A stretch of DNA of 64,000 bases from the NCBI RefSeq assembly GCF_014641945.1, contig NZ_BMIJ01000007.1:186001-250000 (forward strand), given 5' to 3'. This document shows positions 43,395 through 52,764 of this stretch, piece by piece (position 1 is the stretch's first letter; the number at the start of each line of letters is the position of its first letter). Both the position numbers and the translations under genes were made by a program. The notes beneath the pieces are model-generated. The model was not told where the DNA came from. It was given only the letters and a program-made list of their open reading frames with translations, and made no database searches. This stretch comes from Marinobacterium zhoushanense. GTDB lineage: Bacteria > Pseudomonadota > Gammaproteobacteria > Pseudomonadales > Balneatricaceae.

Positions 43395-44315
43395 ATGATT
43401 CAGCGGCAAACCATTCTGCTGGTGGACGACGAGATCCACCACCTGAAAGTACTGATCAAGGCGTTCCTGAACGACTATCGGGTGCTGTTCGCCCGCAGCG
43501 GCGACGAAGCGCTGCAACTGGTGCAGCAGGATGCGCCGGACCTGATCGTGCTGGACGTGATGATGCCGGAAATGGACGGTTACCGGCTGCTGGAGCTGTT
43601 GCGGCGCGATGCGGCTCTGCGTCAGGTGCCGGTGATCTTCCTGACCGGACGCGATACCGAGGCCGATGAGCGGCGCGGCCTGGAGATGGGTGCGGTGGAT
43701 TACTGGACCAAGCCGGTCAGTATCGATATCGCCCGGATCCGGGCGCGTAACCATCTGGAACTGAAGCGCCACCGAGACCTGTTGGCGAAACTGGCGATCA
43801 CCGATCCGCTGTGCAATATCGCCAACCGGCGCGGTTTCGAGGATTACCTGGCGCGCGAGTGGCGCTGTGCGGCCCGCGCCGGCCAGCCGGTATCGCTGCT
43901 GATGATCGATATCGATTTTTTCAAGGCGTTCAACGACCACTACGGCCACCCGGCCGGCGATCAATGCCTGCGACAGGTTGCGGCACTGATCGGCTCTGCG
44001 TTGAGTCGTCCCGCCGATTTGGCGGCCCGCTATGGCGGCGAGGAGTTTGTCTGCGTGCTGCCGGAGACGGCGGCCGAAGGGGCGCTGGTGTTGGCCAACC
44101 GGGTGCGCGATGCGGTCGCCAACAGCGCGCTGATGCATGGCGACTCGCCACTGGGAGAGCGGCTGACGATCAGCCTGGGGGTGGCAACGCTGAAGCCCTC
44201 CACTGCCAATGAGCCAGCCGACCTGATCGAGCGTGCCGACCGGGCACTCTACGATGCCAAAAAGGCTGGCCGTGACCGTATAGCGGTCGCCGACTATGAG
44301 CGGGGATCGGTCTAG
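43395..44315 (+). CDS. REC-GGDEF diguanylate cyclase
   Basis: 306 residues: receiver (about 5-120; ILLVDDEIHH, phospho-Asp in LIVLDVMMPEMDG, the conserved lysine in DYWTKP) and a GGDEF domain (about 135-300) with an intact RYGGEEF active site. SRPAD places an RxxD inhibitory site five residues before GGEEF, so product inhibition by c-di-GMP is expected. It makes c-di-GMP when phosphorylated, presumably by the hybrid kinase immediately upstream. It converges on the TetR gene with 13 nt between. Confidence 0.93.
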   Translation: MIQRQTILLVDDEIHHLKVLIKAFLNDYRVLFARSGDEALQLVQQDAPDLIVLDVMMPEMDGYRLLELLRRDAALRQVPVIFLTGRDTEADERRGLEMGAVDYWTKPVSIDIARIRARNHLELKRHRDLLAKLAITDPLCNIANRRGFEDYLAREWRCAARAGQPVSLLMIDIDFFKAFNDHYGHPAGDQCLRQVAALIGSALSRPADLAARYGGEEFVCVLPETAAEGALVLANRVRDAVANSALMHGDSPLGERLTISLGVATLKPSTANEPADLIERADRALYDAKKAGRDRIAVADYERGSV

Positions 44316-44328
44316 TTCCTATAGGGGG

Positions 44329-45003
44329 CTATCCGGGCGGCGTCAGGGCTCGCAGCCCTGCGAGCACGAACGTCTTGATATAAGCCGAGACCTCATCCGC
44401 TGGTCGCTGGTATAGGGGTTGCAACGGCGTCGGCAGTTCCGGGTTGAGGATCATCAGTATCAGCGCCGGTGACATCACGCCGAGCAGGCTATAGCGCAGC
44501 TTGGGATCATCGACGGCGATGCCGGTGATCTGCGACAGGATCGGCAGCGCGATATCCACCCGGGGCAGGGTTTCCGTCTCCAGTATCCGGCCGATCAGCG
44601 GCGAAGGGGTCAGTATCTCTCGCGCCCAGACCCGCGGGTGCCAGCTGCGCTCCTCTATCAGGCCATGTACCAGGCCGTCGATCATCCGGCCCAATTTTTG
44701 TTCCGGTGCGTCGCCACTGCTGGCGATCTGGGTCAGATAGTCCAGGTTCAGCAGATGCTGCATCACCTCGCTCATCACCGCCAGGTAGAGTTCATCGCGG
44801 CTGCCGAAGTGGTAGTTCACCGCGGCGATATTGGTACCGGCGTTGGCGCAGATCGCTTTGCTGGTGGTCTCCTGATAGCCGCGCTCGGCAAACAGCTGCC
44901 CTGCCGCCTCCAGAATCAGGGCGCGGGTGGCGTCGCCGTCGGTACGCCCGCGGCGGGCGCTGGCTTTCGGTGTCAGTCTCGATCTGTTCTCTACTTTCGG
45001 CAT
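44329..45003 (-). CDS. cecR: TetR-family regulator, CecR (YbiH)-like
   Basis: 224 residues: an N-terminal TetR helix-turn-helix (TRALILEAAGQLFAERGYQETTSKAIC as pieces; GTNIAAVNYHFGSRDELY) and a C-terminal domain of the CecR/CerR type (HPRVWAREILTPSPLI). In E. coli CecR represses ybiH-ybhGFSRL. Here it is divergent from ybhG and precedes the same transporter genes, so it most likely represses them. The ligand is unknown; E. coli CecR links to cefoperazone and chloramphenicol sensitivity. Confidence 0.85.
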   Translation of the reverse strand: MPKVENRSRLTPKASARRGRTDGDATRALILEAAGQLFAERGYQETTSKAICANAGTNIAAVNYHFGSRDELYLAVMSEVMQHLLNLDYLTQIASSGDAPEQKLGRMIDGLVHGLIEERSWHPRVWAREILTPSPLIGRILETETLPRVDIALPILSQITGIAVDDPKLRYSLLGVMSPALILMILNPELPTPLQPLYQRPADEVSAYIKTFVLAGLRALTPPG

Positions 45004-45044
45004 AACAAGAGGGGATGTCTCACGGTTAGGTTATTAGTTGTAAT

Positions 45045-45060
45045 TTAAATTTGAATTTAA
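45045..45060. promoter_or_regulatory. Palindrome in the cecR-ybhG divergent promoter
   Basis: TTAAATT (45045-45051), TG, AATTTAA (45054-45060) is a perfect 7-bp dyad in the 110-nt AT-rich intergenic region between divergent cecR and ybhG. It is the best candidate operator for the TetR regulator. Confidence 0.5.
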
Positions 45061-45113
45061 TATTGTGCAAGCTAATCTACAGATAAAACGGGTACAGCGA
45101 CAGGGACCGGGCA

Positions 45114-46133
45114 ATGCGCAAACGAGTCGTTCTGATTCTGCTACTGGCACTGGCTGCAGGTAGCGTTGGCTGGTGGCAATACACCCAGCCCGCACAAGTG
45201 GAAGGCAGGCTGGTGCTGTATGGCAATGTAGATATCCGCCAGGTATCGCTGGCATTTACTCTCAGTGAGCGAATCGCCGAGATGAGCGTGGAGGAGGGCG
45301 ACAGGGTCCGCCAGGGGCAGGCGCTGGCGCGTCTCGATACCGAGACTTTGAAGCTGCAGCTTGCGCGCACTGAGGCATCTATTGCCGCTCAGCAACAACA
45401 GGTCGACAAGCTGCGTAACGGCAGCCGACCCGAGGAGATCGCCCAGGCCGAGGCGCAGGTTGCGGCCGCCGAGGCAGAGCTGGGGTTGAGCCGGAGCCGG
45501 CACGGCCGTGTGCTGGATGTGGAGCAGAAAACCTCAGGTCGAGGCATCAGTGCCCAGGAGGTCGATGCCGCGCGGGCACAGCTGCAAGCAGCCAGAGCCC
45601 AACTGAGCAACCGTGAACAGGCGCTGGCGCTGGTCAAGGCCGGACCGCGCAGTGAGGATATCGCCCGGGCCGAGGCCCAGCTCCAGGCGTTGCAAGCCGA
45701 TCTGGCGTTGCAGCGCCATCAACTGGCAGTGTCGACCCTGAAGGCGCCGACCGATGCCGTGGTCCGTTCGCGCCTGCTCGAGCCTGGCGATATCGCCTCG
45801 GCGCAGCGACCCGTCTACACCCTGGCGTTGACCGAACCCAAGTGGGTGCGGGTCTACGTCGGCGAACCCGATCTGGGCCGTATCCGTCCCGGCATGCCGG
45901 CGCAGGTGATCACCGATAGCGCGCCCGAGCAGCCGATCGAGGGCCGTGTGGGCTATATCTCATCGGTGGCCGAGTTCACACCGAAATCAGTGCAGACAGA
46001 ATCACTGCGTACGGCGCTGGTCTATGAAGTCCGTATCCTGGTCGACGATCCAGGCGACCGACTACGCCTGGGCATGCCGGCCACTGTGCATATCGACACC
46101 GATGCCACCGGTGATAACGACGGGCATGCCTGA
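45114..46133 (+). CDS. ybhG: HlyD-family periplasmic adaptor YbhG
   Basis: 339 residues: a single N-terminal membrane anchor (about 5-22), a biotinyl-lipoyl half (VEGRLVLYGNVDIRQVSLAF), a long helical hairpin (about 80-210; heptads rich in Ala, Gln and Glu), a second lipoyl half (LKAPTDAVVRSRLLEPGD) and a beta-barrel (WVRVYVGEPDLGRIRPGMPA). It bridges the inner-membrane ABC exporter and the outer-membrane factor. ATG overlaps the next gene's start (TGATG), so it is coupled to ybhF. Confidence 0.9.
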   Translation: MRKRVVLILLLALAAGSVGWWQYTQPAQVEGRLVLYGNVDIRQVSLAFTLSERIAEMSVEEGDRVRQGQALARLDTETLKLQLARTEASIAAQQQQVDKLRNGSRPEEIAQAEAQVAAAEAELGLSRSRHGRVLDVEQKTSGRGISAQEVDAARAQLQAARAQLSNREQALALVKAGPRSEDIARAEAQLQALQADLALQRHQLAVSTLKAPTDAVVRSRLLEPGDIASAQRPVYTLALTEPKWVRVYVGEPDLGRIRPGMPAQVITDSAPEQPIEGRVGYISSVAEFTPKSVQTESLRTALVYEVRILVDDPGDRLRLGMPATVHIDTDATGDNDGHA

Positions 46134-47947
46134 TGGATGCTGGGCAGCTGGCGGTTCAGGCCGAGGCGGTGCACAAAGCCTTCTACGACAAGCAGACCCG
46201 TATTACCCAGCAGGCGCTAAAGGCGGTTGATCTGCAGATACCCGGCGGCTCGTTGACCGCGCTGGTGGGGCCGGATGGAGCCGGTAAAACCACGTTGTTA
46301 CGGCTGATGGCCGGTCTGATGCAGGCCAACAGCGGCGTGCTGGAGGTGCTGGGTATCGATGTGGGCAGGGATCCGCAGGCGGTGCAGGACCGGATCAGCT
46401 ATATGCCGCAGCGTTTCGGTCTGTATGAGGATCTCAGCGTGCAGGAGAACCTGGACCTCTATGCCGACCTGCACGGGATACCCAAGGCTCGGCGGGACGA
46501 GCGCTACCGCCGCCTGCTGCATATGACCGACTTGGCCCGCTTCACTGACCGAGCGGCGGGCAAGCTCTCCGGCGGCATGAAACAGAAGCTCGGCTTGGCC
46601 TGCACCCTGGTGCGCTCGCCGGATCTACTGCTGCTTGATGAACCCACGGTCGGTGTCGATCCACTCTCCCGTCGCGAGCTGTGGCAGATTATCCAGCAGC
46701 TGATCGCCGAGGAGCAGCTCAGTGTCATCGTCAGCACCGCTTATCTGGACGAGGCCGGGCTGTGTGACCGGGTGTATGTACTGCATGAAGGTGAGCTGCT
46801 GGCCCAGGGCACCCCGACGGAGCTGCGCCGACATGCCGATCAACGCTGTTTTATCGCCGTGCCCGCTGCTGGACAGAACGCGCTGCAGCTTCAGGCGCGC
46901 CTGATCGATGCCGACCAGTTGATCGTCGACGCAGTGCCCCATGGCGGCGCGGTGCGTTTCGTTACCCAGCCCGACCTGGCCCAAATCCAGCTGTCTGAGT
47001 TGCTGCGCGGGGCGTCGGTCCGCGCCGCTGAACCGCAGCTGGAGGATGGCTTCATGGTGCTGCTGCGAGCCCGCTTGGGCGCAGTCCACGTGGAGGTCGA
47101 TGCATTGCAACAGGAGTTGAAACAGGAGCAGCCTCCGAGCGGCAGGGCGGCCAGCGGCGGTTCGGAGGTGGTGATCGAGGTGCGCGATCTGGTACGCACC
47201 TTCGGTGATTTTACCGCCGTCGCCAGTACCAGTTTCGATGTCCGCCGGGGCGAGATCTTCGGTCTGCTCGGCCCCAACGGAGCCGGTAAAACCACCACCT
47301 TTCGCATGCTCTGTGGGCTGCTGCCTTCGACCAGCGGCTTTCTGCAGGTGGCCGGGGTCAATCTGCGTACGGCGCGCGCTTCGGCACGGCGGCGCATCGG
47401 CTACGTATCGCAGAAGTTCGCGCTCTACGGCAACCTGACCGTGCGGGAAAACCTGCGCTTTTTTGGCGGTGCCTACGGTCTGCACGGCAAACAGCTCAAG
47501 TCCCGTATCGCGTCGGTGCTGGAACAGTTCGACCTGCAGGGTCAGGAACACACCCGCAGCGGCGAGCTGCCCGGCGGTTTCAAACAGCGTCTGGCGATGG
47601 CGGCGGGCCTGATCCACGAACCGGAGATCCTGTTCCTCGACGAACCCACCAGCGGTGCTGACCCGCTGGCTCGACGCGCGTTCTGGCGCCGCATCACGGC
47701 ACTGGCCGAGTCGGGCACCACGATCATCATCACCACCCATTTCATGGAGGAGGCGGAGTACTGCGATCGCATCCTGATCCAGGATGCCGGCAAGCGCTTG
47801 GCCATGGGCACACCGCAGCAGGTGCGGGAACAGGTGCAGCCGGTGAGGGAGGCGGGGCAGCCGATCCTGAGCATGGAGGAGACCTTCATCGGTATCGTCG
47901 AGCGCAGCCGCAATGGCCAGCATGACGGCCGGGGAGCGTTAGCATGA
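46133..47947 (+). CDS. ybhF: Fused double ATP-binding protein YbhF
   Basis: 604 residues with two ABC ATPase domains. NBD1 (about 5-240): GPDGAGKTTLLR, LSGGMKQKLGL, LLLLDEPTVGVDP. NBD2 (about 345-590): GPNGAGKTTTFR, LPGGFKQRLAM, ILFLDEPTSGADP. The second signature is LPGG rather than LSGG, which is also seen in the YbhF family. It energises the YbhS/YbhR permease pair. The length is normal for YbhF. Its stop overlaps ybhS. Confidence 0.92.
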   Translation: MDAGQLAVQAEAVHKAFYDKQTRITQQALKAVDLQIPGGSLTALVGPDGAGKTTLLRLMAGLMQANSGVLEVLGIDVGRDPQAVQDRISYMPQRFGLYEDLSVQENLDLYADLHGIPKARRDERYRRLLHMTDLARFTDRAAGKLSGGMKQKLGLACTLVRSPDLLLLDEPTVGVDPLSRRELWQIIQQLIAEEQLSVIVSTAYLDEAGLCDRVYVLHEGELLAQGTPTELRRHADQRCFIAVPAAGQNALQLQARLIDADQLIVDAVPHGGAVRFVTQPDLAQIQLSELLRGASVRAAEPQLEDGFMVLLRARLGAVHVEVDALQQELKQEQPPSGRAASGGSEVVIEVRDLVRTFGDFTAVASTSFDVRRGEIFGLLGPNGAGKTTTFRMLCGLLPSTSGFLQVAGVNLRTARASARRRIGYVSQKFALYGNLTVRENLRFFGGAYGLHGKQLKSRIASVLEQFDLQGQEHTRSGELPGGFKQRLAMAAGLIHEPEILFLDEPTSGADPLARRAFWRRITALAESGTTIIITTHFMEEAEYCDRILIQDAGKRLAMGTPQQVREQVQPVREAGQPILSMEETFIGIVERSRNGQHDGRGALA

Positions 47948-49083
47948 GCGAGACGCTTGTCGGGGGCTTCTGGCGACGGCTGTTGTCGCTGGTCCGCAAG
48001 GAGACGCGGCAACTGCTGCGTGACAAGAGCAACCTGTTGATCGGTATCGGCCTGCCGATCGTACTGATCTTCATCTTCGGCTACGGCGTGTCGCTGGATG
48101 TGCGTAATATCCGCCTGGCCGTGGTGCTGGACGATCACGCTCCGGCGGCCAGCGACTTTGTCTCCGGGCTGACCCTGTCGCGCTACTTCCAACCCTTGCC
48201 GGCCGCGTCGCTGCATCAGGCCAAACAGATGATGCGCGACGGCGAAGCGGAGGGGATAGTGCACCTGGCCAGCGATTTCTCCCGCCAGCTCAGCGCCGGC
48301 CAGGCCCAGGTGCAGCTGATCGTCTCCGGCACCGAGGCGCCGCGCGCCGGGCCCATCGTCAACTATATGAACGCCCTGGTTGAGCAGTGGCAGCAGAAGC
48401 GCGCCGACCGACAAGGGCTCAGCGAAGGGGGCGGGGCGCGTATACAGCTGATCGAGCGGATCTGGTTCAACGACGCCAACACCAGTACCTGGTTTCTGGT
48501 GCCGGGACTGATCGTGCTGATCATGACCCTGGTCGGTACCTTTCTCACCGCGCTGGTGATGGCGCGGGAGTGGGAGCGGGGCACGCTGGAGGCGCTGTTC
48601 GTGACTCCGGTGCGGCCGACCGAGGTGTTGCTGGCCAAGGTCACCCCCTATTTCGCTGTCGGCATGCTCGGGCTGGTGCTGTGCATGCTGGCCGGCCGTC
48701 TGCTGTTCGATGTGCCGATCAATGGCTCTTTGCTGGTGCTGCTGCTGGCCTCGATGCTCTACCTGCTGGTGGCGCTGGGGATCGGTCTGTTGATCTCATC
48801 GGCGACCAAGAATCAGTTTCTCGCCAGCCAGATCGCGATTCTGGCCAGTTTCCTGCCGGCATTGATGCTGTCCGGATTCGTGTTCGACCTGCGCAACCTG
48901 CCAGTCGGCATCCAGGTGATCAGTTACGCGCTGCCTGCGACCTACTTCATCGAGCTGATCCGGACCCTGTTTCTGGCCGGTAACTTCTGGCCCCTGATCA
49001 TCAAGGACTGCCTGATCCTCGGCGCCTATGCCCTGGTGCTGCTGAGCCTGGCTCGATACCTAACCCGTAAACGACTGGATTGA
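47944..49083 (+). CDS. ybhS: ABC-2 exporter permease YbhS
   Basis: 379 residues of the ABC2_membrane_3 type: an N-terminal amphipathic stretch, TM1 (LLIGIGLPIVLIFIFGYGVS), an extracytoplasmic domain (about 60-170), and five C-terminal helices, with WERGTLEALFVTPVRPTE as the family cytoplasmic loop. ATGA overlaps the ybhF stop. With YbhR it forms the heterodimeric membrane channel. E. coli YbhFSR has been linked to Na+/Li+ and tetracycline-class efflux; the substrate here is unknown. Confidence 0.9.
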   Translation: MSETLVGGFWRRLLSLVRKETRQLLRDKSNLLIGIGLPIVLIFIFGYGVSLDVRNIRLAVVLDDHAPAASDFVSGLTLSRYFQPLPAASLHQAKQMMRDGEAEGIVHLASDFSRQLSAGQAQVQLIVSGTEAPRAGPIVNYMNALVEQWQQKRADRQGLSEGGGARIQLIERIWFNDANTSTWFLVPGLIVLIMTLVGTFLTALVMAREWERGTLEALFVTPVRPTEVLLAKVTPYFAVGMLGLVLCMLAGRLLFDVPINGSLLVLLLASMLYLLVALGIGLLISSATKNQFLASQIAILASFLPALMLSGFVFDLRNLPVGIQVISYALPATYFIELIRTLFLAGNFWPLIIKDCLILGAYALVLLSLARYLTRKRLD

Positions 49084-49087
49084 TGCG

Positions 49088-50206
49088 ATGAACTGGTTGA
49101 TGGCGTTTGTCTACCGTCTAATCAATATCTGCAGCAAGGAGCTGCTGGCGGTGCTGAAGGACCCCTCCAGCCGTGTCATCCTCGTGGTGCCGCCGCTGAT
49201 GCAGAGCCTGCTGTTCGGTTATGCCGCCAGCTATGATCTGACCGATGCGCCCTATGCGGTACTCGACCAGAGTAACTCCTTGCACAGCCGCGAGCTGATT
49301 GCCAGGATCGACGGAACCGGCGTGTTCCATCGCATCGCCACATTGCACAGCAGCGATCAGATCGCCGCTGTCATCGGCAACGGCGAGGCGCTGCTGGCGA
49401 TTCAGATACCGGCGGATTTCGATGCAAGGTTAAACCTGCAGCAGGTGTCGCCGATCCAGATGATCCTTGATGGCCGCAACTCGGCGACGGCGAATACGGC
49501 GGCGGGCCATATCGGCGCCATCGTGGCCAGCTACAACCAGCGGCTCGATCCGGACAGCGGCCCGTTGATTCAGGTCGTGTCACGTGCCTGGTTCAACGAC
49601 AACCTGCAGACGCGCTGGATCATTCTGCCCGGCATGATCGCCGCGTTGAGCATGATCCAGACCATGATGCTGACCGCACTGTCGGTGGCCCGTGAACGTG
49701 AGCAGGGTACCTTCGACCAGCTGTTGGTGACGCCACACACCCCGCTGGAGATCCTGATCAGCAAGGCGGTGCCGTCGATCCTGATCGGTCTGGTGCAGTC
49801 CACCTTGGTGTTGCTGGTGTCGCTGTTCTGGTTCCAGATCCCGATGGCGGGCTCGCTGGCCACCCTCTACGCCGGCTTGCTGATGTTCACCATCGCCAGT
49901 GTCGGCATCGGACTGTCGATCTCGGCGCTGTCGGCCAATATGCAGCAGGCGATGCTCTATACCTTCGTGCTGATCATGCCGCTGATGCTGCTGTCGGGAC
50001 TGGCGACCCCGGTGGAAAACATGCCCGACATCCTGCAGACCGCGACCTATCTCAATCCGCTGCGCTTCTCCATCCACCTGGTGCGAGAGGTCTATCTGGA
50101 GGGCGCGCAGCTGGCCGATGTGGTGCCGGATCTGATACCGCTGATCATCATTTCGGTGGTGACGCTGCCGCTGGCCGCCTGGCTGTTTCGTCATCGCCTG
50201 GTGTAA
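49088..50206 (+). CDS. ybhR: ABC-2 exporter permease YbhR
   Basis: 372 residues, the second ABC2_membrane_3 permease of the exporter. KDPSSRVILVVPPLMQSLLFG starts TM1, EREQGTFDQLLVTPHTPLEILI is the conserved loop and LSGLATPVENMP lies before the last helix pair (given as pieces). It starts 4 nt after ybhS. Together with YbhG, YbhF, YbhS and the outer-membrane factor it should make a tripartite efflux pump. Confidence 0.9.
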   Translation: MNWLMAFVYRLINICSKELLAVLKDPSSRVILVVPPLMQSLLFGYAASYDLTDAPYAVLDQSNSLHSRELIARIDGTGVFHRIATLHSSDQIAAVIGNGEALLAIQIPADFDARLNLQQVSPIQMILDGRNSATANTAAGHIGAIVASYNQRLDPDSGPLIQVVSRAWFNDNLQTRWIILPGMIAALSMIQTMMLTALSVAREREQGTFDQLLVTPHTPLEILISKAVPSILIGLVQSTLVLLVSLFWFQIPMAGSLATLYAGLLMFTIASVGIGLSISALSANMQQAMLYTFVLIMPLMLLSGLATPVENMPDILQTATYLNPLRFSIHLVREVYLEGAQLADVVPDLIPLIIISVVTLPLAAWLFRHRLV

Positions 50207-50228
50207 CCGACCGCCAATGGAGAGCTTC

Positions 50229-51773
50229 ATGTACATACCACGTCCGTTGCCCACCACCAACACAGCCCGAGCCCTGACGCTGTCAGTGCTGGTGCTGCTG
50301 TCCGGTTGCACGACCCTGGGACCGGATTTCGAGCCAGCCAAGGTCGATGCGCCGGCAAGCTGGACCGACTGGCACAGTGGCGGCCAAAGCCTGGATGAGC
50401 TGACTATCGACAGCAGTACCGTACCGGCCGAACGGTGGTGGCGGGAGTTCGAGGACCCGGTGCTCGATCGGCTCGAACAGCGGTTGCTGGAGGCCAGTCC
50501 CGACCTGCAAAGCGCTCTGCTCAACTTCACCCGCAGCCGTCTACAGCGGCAGGTTGCGGTCAGCGCGCGCGGGGTGGCTATCGACGCCAGTGGCGGCGCC
50601 AATCGGCAGAAACTCAGCGAGCATGGTGCTCAGGTGCGCATGGCCGCGATCTCGGCGCCGGCCAATAAGGATGCATTGATCAGCGCGCTGGCCGAACCCT
50701 ATACCCTCTATCAGGTGGGTTTCGACGCTGGCTGGGAGCTGGATCTCTGGGGACGGATCAGTCGCCGCATCGAGTCGGCCGAGGCAGACAGCCGCGCCAG
50801 TGCCGCGCTGCTGGCGCAGGCCTGGCTGGGCCTCACCGCGGAGCTGGCACGAAACTACTTCGAACTGCGCGCTCTGCAGCGGCAACGTGCTCTGCTAGAA
50901 GCCGAGATCGCCAACGGTGAAGATCAGCTGGCGCTGCTGGAGGCTAACCGGGATGCGGGTTTGGTCCGTGAGCAGGCGTTGGACAGTCAGCGTATCCAAC
51001 TGGACGAACTGCGTGCCGGACTGCCGCCGCTAGGTCGCCGCAGTGTGGAGACGGCGAACGCCATCGCATTGATGCTGGGTGGGCGTCCGGGCTCGGTTGG
51101 CGGCCTGCTGGACGCCAATGGCTCGACCAATGAGCCGATCCCGAACACCGATCTGAGTCTCGGTCTGCCATCGGAGCTGGCCCGGCGAAGACCCGATATC
51201 CGTGTGGCGGAGGCGCAACTGCACGCCGCCACCGCGGATATCGGTGTTGCCATGGGCGATCTATATCCCCGTATCACGCTTCAGGCGGGACTGGGGCTGG
51301 AGTCTTACGAGCAGGGGGCGTTCGCCGACTGGGCCAGCCGTCGGTGGAGCATAGGCCCTGGATTCTACCTGCCGATCTTCAATCAGGGGCGACTGAAAAC
51401 CCGGGTCGAACTGACCAAAGTTGCACAGCAACAGGCGGCGGTGAGCTACCAGCAGACCATACTCAAGGCGTGGCAGGAGGTTGATAATGCGCTCAGTGCA
51501 TACAGCGCCGAACAGTCACGATATCGCCAGTTGCAAGGCAAGTTGGAAAGCGCTCTGAGTCAACACCGACTGATCGCCGCCAACCGTCAGGCGGGCCTGG
51601 TCGATACCTCGGTTGAACTTCAGGCGCAGCGCCAGGTCTTGCTAGTAGAGCGGCAGCTGGTCGAAAGCCGGGCTGCTCTGCGGATACAGCGCATCGCCGT
51701 GTACAAGGCGGTGGGTGGTGGAATAGACAGCCAACAAACGACGGATGAACAGGGAGGAGAGGATGAAAGCTAA
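50229..51773 (+). CDS. Outer-membrane efflux lipoprotein (NodT/OprM type)
   Basis: About 514 residues, a TolC-family outer-membrane factor with a lipobox (LLSGC near residue 25) and tandem OEP repeats. FDAGWELDLWGRISRRIESAEA and LARRRPDIRVAEAQLHAATADIG (pieces) are RND-type OMF signatures. I prefer the ATG at 50229, which has GGAGAG just upstream, over the one at 50217. It begins 22 nt after ybhR and completes the exporter. E. coli ybhGFSR lacks a linked OMF, so this is a self-contained arrangement. Confidence 0.9.
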   Translation: MYIPRPLPTTNTARALTLSVLVLLSGCTTLGPDFEPAKVDAPASWTDWHSGGQSLDELTIDSSTVPAERWWREFEDPVLDRLEQRLLEASPDLQSALLNFTRSRLQRQVAVSARGVAIDASGGANRQKLSEHGAQVRMAAISAPANKDALISALAEPYTLYQVGFDAGWELDLWGRISRRIESAEADSRASAALLAQAWLGLTAELARNYFELRALQRQRALLEAEIANGEDQLALLEANRDAGLVREQALDSQRIQLDELRAGLPPLGRRSVETANAIALMLGGRPGSVGGLLDANGSTNEPIPNTDLSLGLPSELARRRPDIRVAEAQLHAATADIGVAMGDLYPRITLQAGLGLESYEQGAFADWASRRWSIGPGFYLPIFNQGRLKTRVELTKVAQQQAAVSYQQTILKAWQEVDNALSAYSAEQSRYRQLQGKLESALSQHRLIAANRQAGLVDTSVELQAQRQVLLVERQLVESRAALRIQRIAVYKAVGGGIDSQQTTDEQGGEDES

Positions 51774-52167
51774 GATCAGCATGATCACGCTCGGCGTGGA
51801 TGACCTGGAGCGGGCGATACATTTTTATCGGGATGGTCTGGGCTTACCCCAGTATGCGTTCGACAGCGACGGTGTCGCGTTCTTCGATCTGGAGGGTACC
51901 TGGCTGGGCCTGTTTCCACGCGCCGAGCTGGCCAAGGATATCGGCTTGCCCAGTGCCGAGCATAGCGGCTTCAGCGGTATTACCCTGGCCCACAACCTGG
52001 CCAGCAAGGCAGAGGTCGATGCGCTGCTTGATCAGGCCGTTGCCGCCGGCGGCCGGTTGATTAAACCGGCGCAGGAAGTGTTCTGGGGCGGTTACTCCGG
52101 CTACTTCCAGGATACCGAGGGGCACTACTGGGAAGTGGCATACAATCCGTTTATGGATCTGACCTGA
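51763..52167 (+). CDS. VOC-superfamily (glyoxalase/bleomycin-resistance-like) protein
   Basis: 134 residues with the paired beta-alpha-beta-beta-beta VOC fold: MITLGVDDLERAIHFYRDGLG in the first half and GGYSGYFQDTEGHYWEVAYNP in the second (pieces). It could bind a metal or a small toxin. Its ATG at 51763 lies within the 3' end of the OMF gene and has GGAGGAGAGG before it, so it is coupled to the efflux operon. A role in handling the exporter's substrate is inferred. Confidence 0.82.
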   Translation: MKAKISMITLGVDDLERAIHFYRDGLGLPQYAFDSDGVAFFDLEGTWLGLFPRAELAKDIGLPSAEHSGFSGITLAHNLASKAEVDALLDQAVAAGGRLIKPAQEVFWGGYSGYFQDTEGHYWEVAYNPFMDLT

Positions 52168-52197
52168 TCAGACTTGCCCCAGAACAGTCGGCAGCGG

Positions 52198-52764
52198 TTA
52201 TTTGGCGGTGGTCTTGCGTGCCCAGTACAGGGCGTTGCCCCACCAGGCCAGTTCGTCCAGCGAGCGCTGCAGTTGAGCCGTATCGCGGTCATCGCCATTG
52301 AATGCGCCGTGGTCGATCTTCTTGTGTACGCCGGCAATATGTACGGCATTCGGTACTGGGGCGACCTGCAGTGCGATCAGTGACAAACGCAGCTGTTCTA
52401 CCGCTCGGGCACCCATCGCGCCACCGTAAGAGATGATGCTGGCCGGTTTGCGGTTCCACTCGGCATAGACATAATCCAGCGCGTTCTTCAGTACCGCCGA
52501 ATAGCCATGGTTATACTCCGGGCAGACGAACAGATAGGCATCCGCGCGCTCGACGCTTTTGGCCCAGCGCTGTTGCTGTTCATCCTCATAATCGCCCGCA
52601 GCGGGGCTCTTGGGCAGATTGAACATCGGCAGCGGCCAATTTTTCAGATCGACCAGCTCGACTGTCATGTCGTCCCGCTGCTTGGCGTGGGTGAACGCCC
52701 AGTCAGCAACGGGTTTGGCGGCACGCCCCTGACGGACGCTGCCGATAATGATCTGAAGGTGCAT
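52198..52764 (-). CDS. NADPH-dependent FMN reductase (flavodoxin-like)
   Basis: 188 residues of the NADPH-dependent FMN/quinone reductase family. GSVRQGRAAKPVADW is the FMN phosphate loop, PEYNHGYSAVLKNALDY the diagnostic P-E-Y-N-G/H motif near residue 80, and SYGGAMGARAVEQLR the second flavin loop. Enzymes of this family reduce quinones, azo dyes or chromate. It converges on the VOC gene with 30 nt between. The physiological substrate is unknown. Confidence 0.88.
   Translation of the reverse strand: MHLQIIIGSVRQGRAAKPVADWAFTHAKQRDDMTVELVDLKNWPLPMFNLPKSPAAGDYEDEQQQRWAKSVERADAYLFVCPEYNHGYSAVLKNALDYVYAEWNRKPASIISYGGAMGARAVEQLRLSLIALQVAPVPNAVHIAGVHKKIDHGAFNGDDRDTAQLQRSLDELAWWGNALYWARKTTAK

Noticed and set aside
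39861..44138. A 1425-codon open frame antisense to the hybrid kinase and REC-GGDEF genes
   Set aside because: It spans two well-supported genes on the other strand and has low-complexity composition rich in Gln, Arg and His, typical of a shadow frame.
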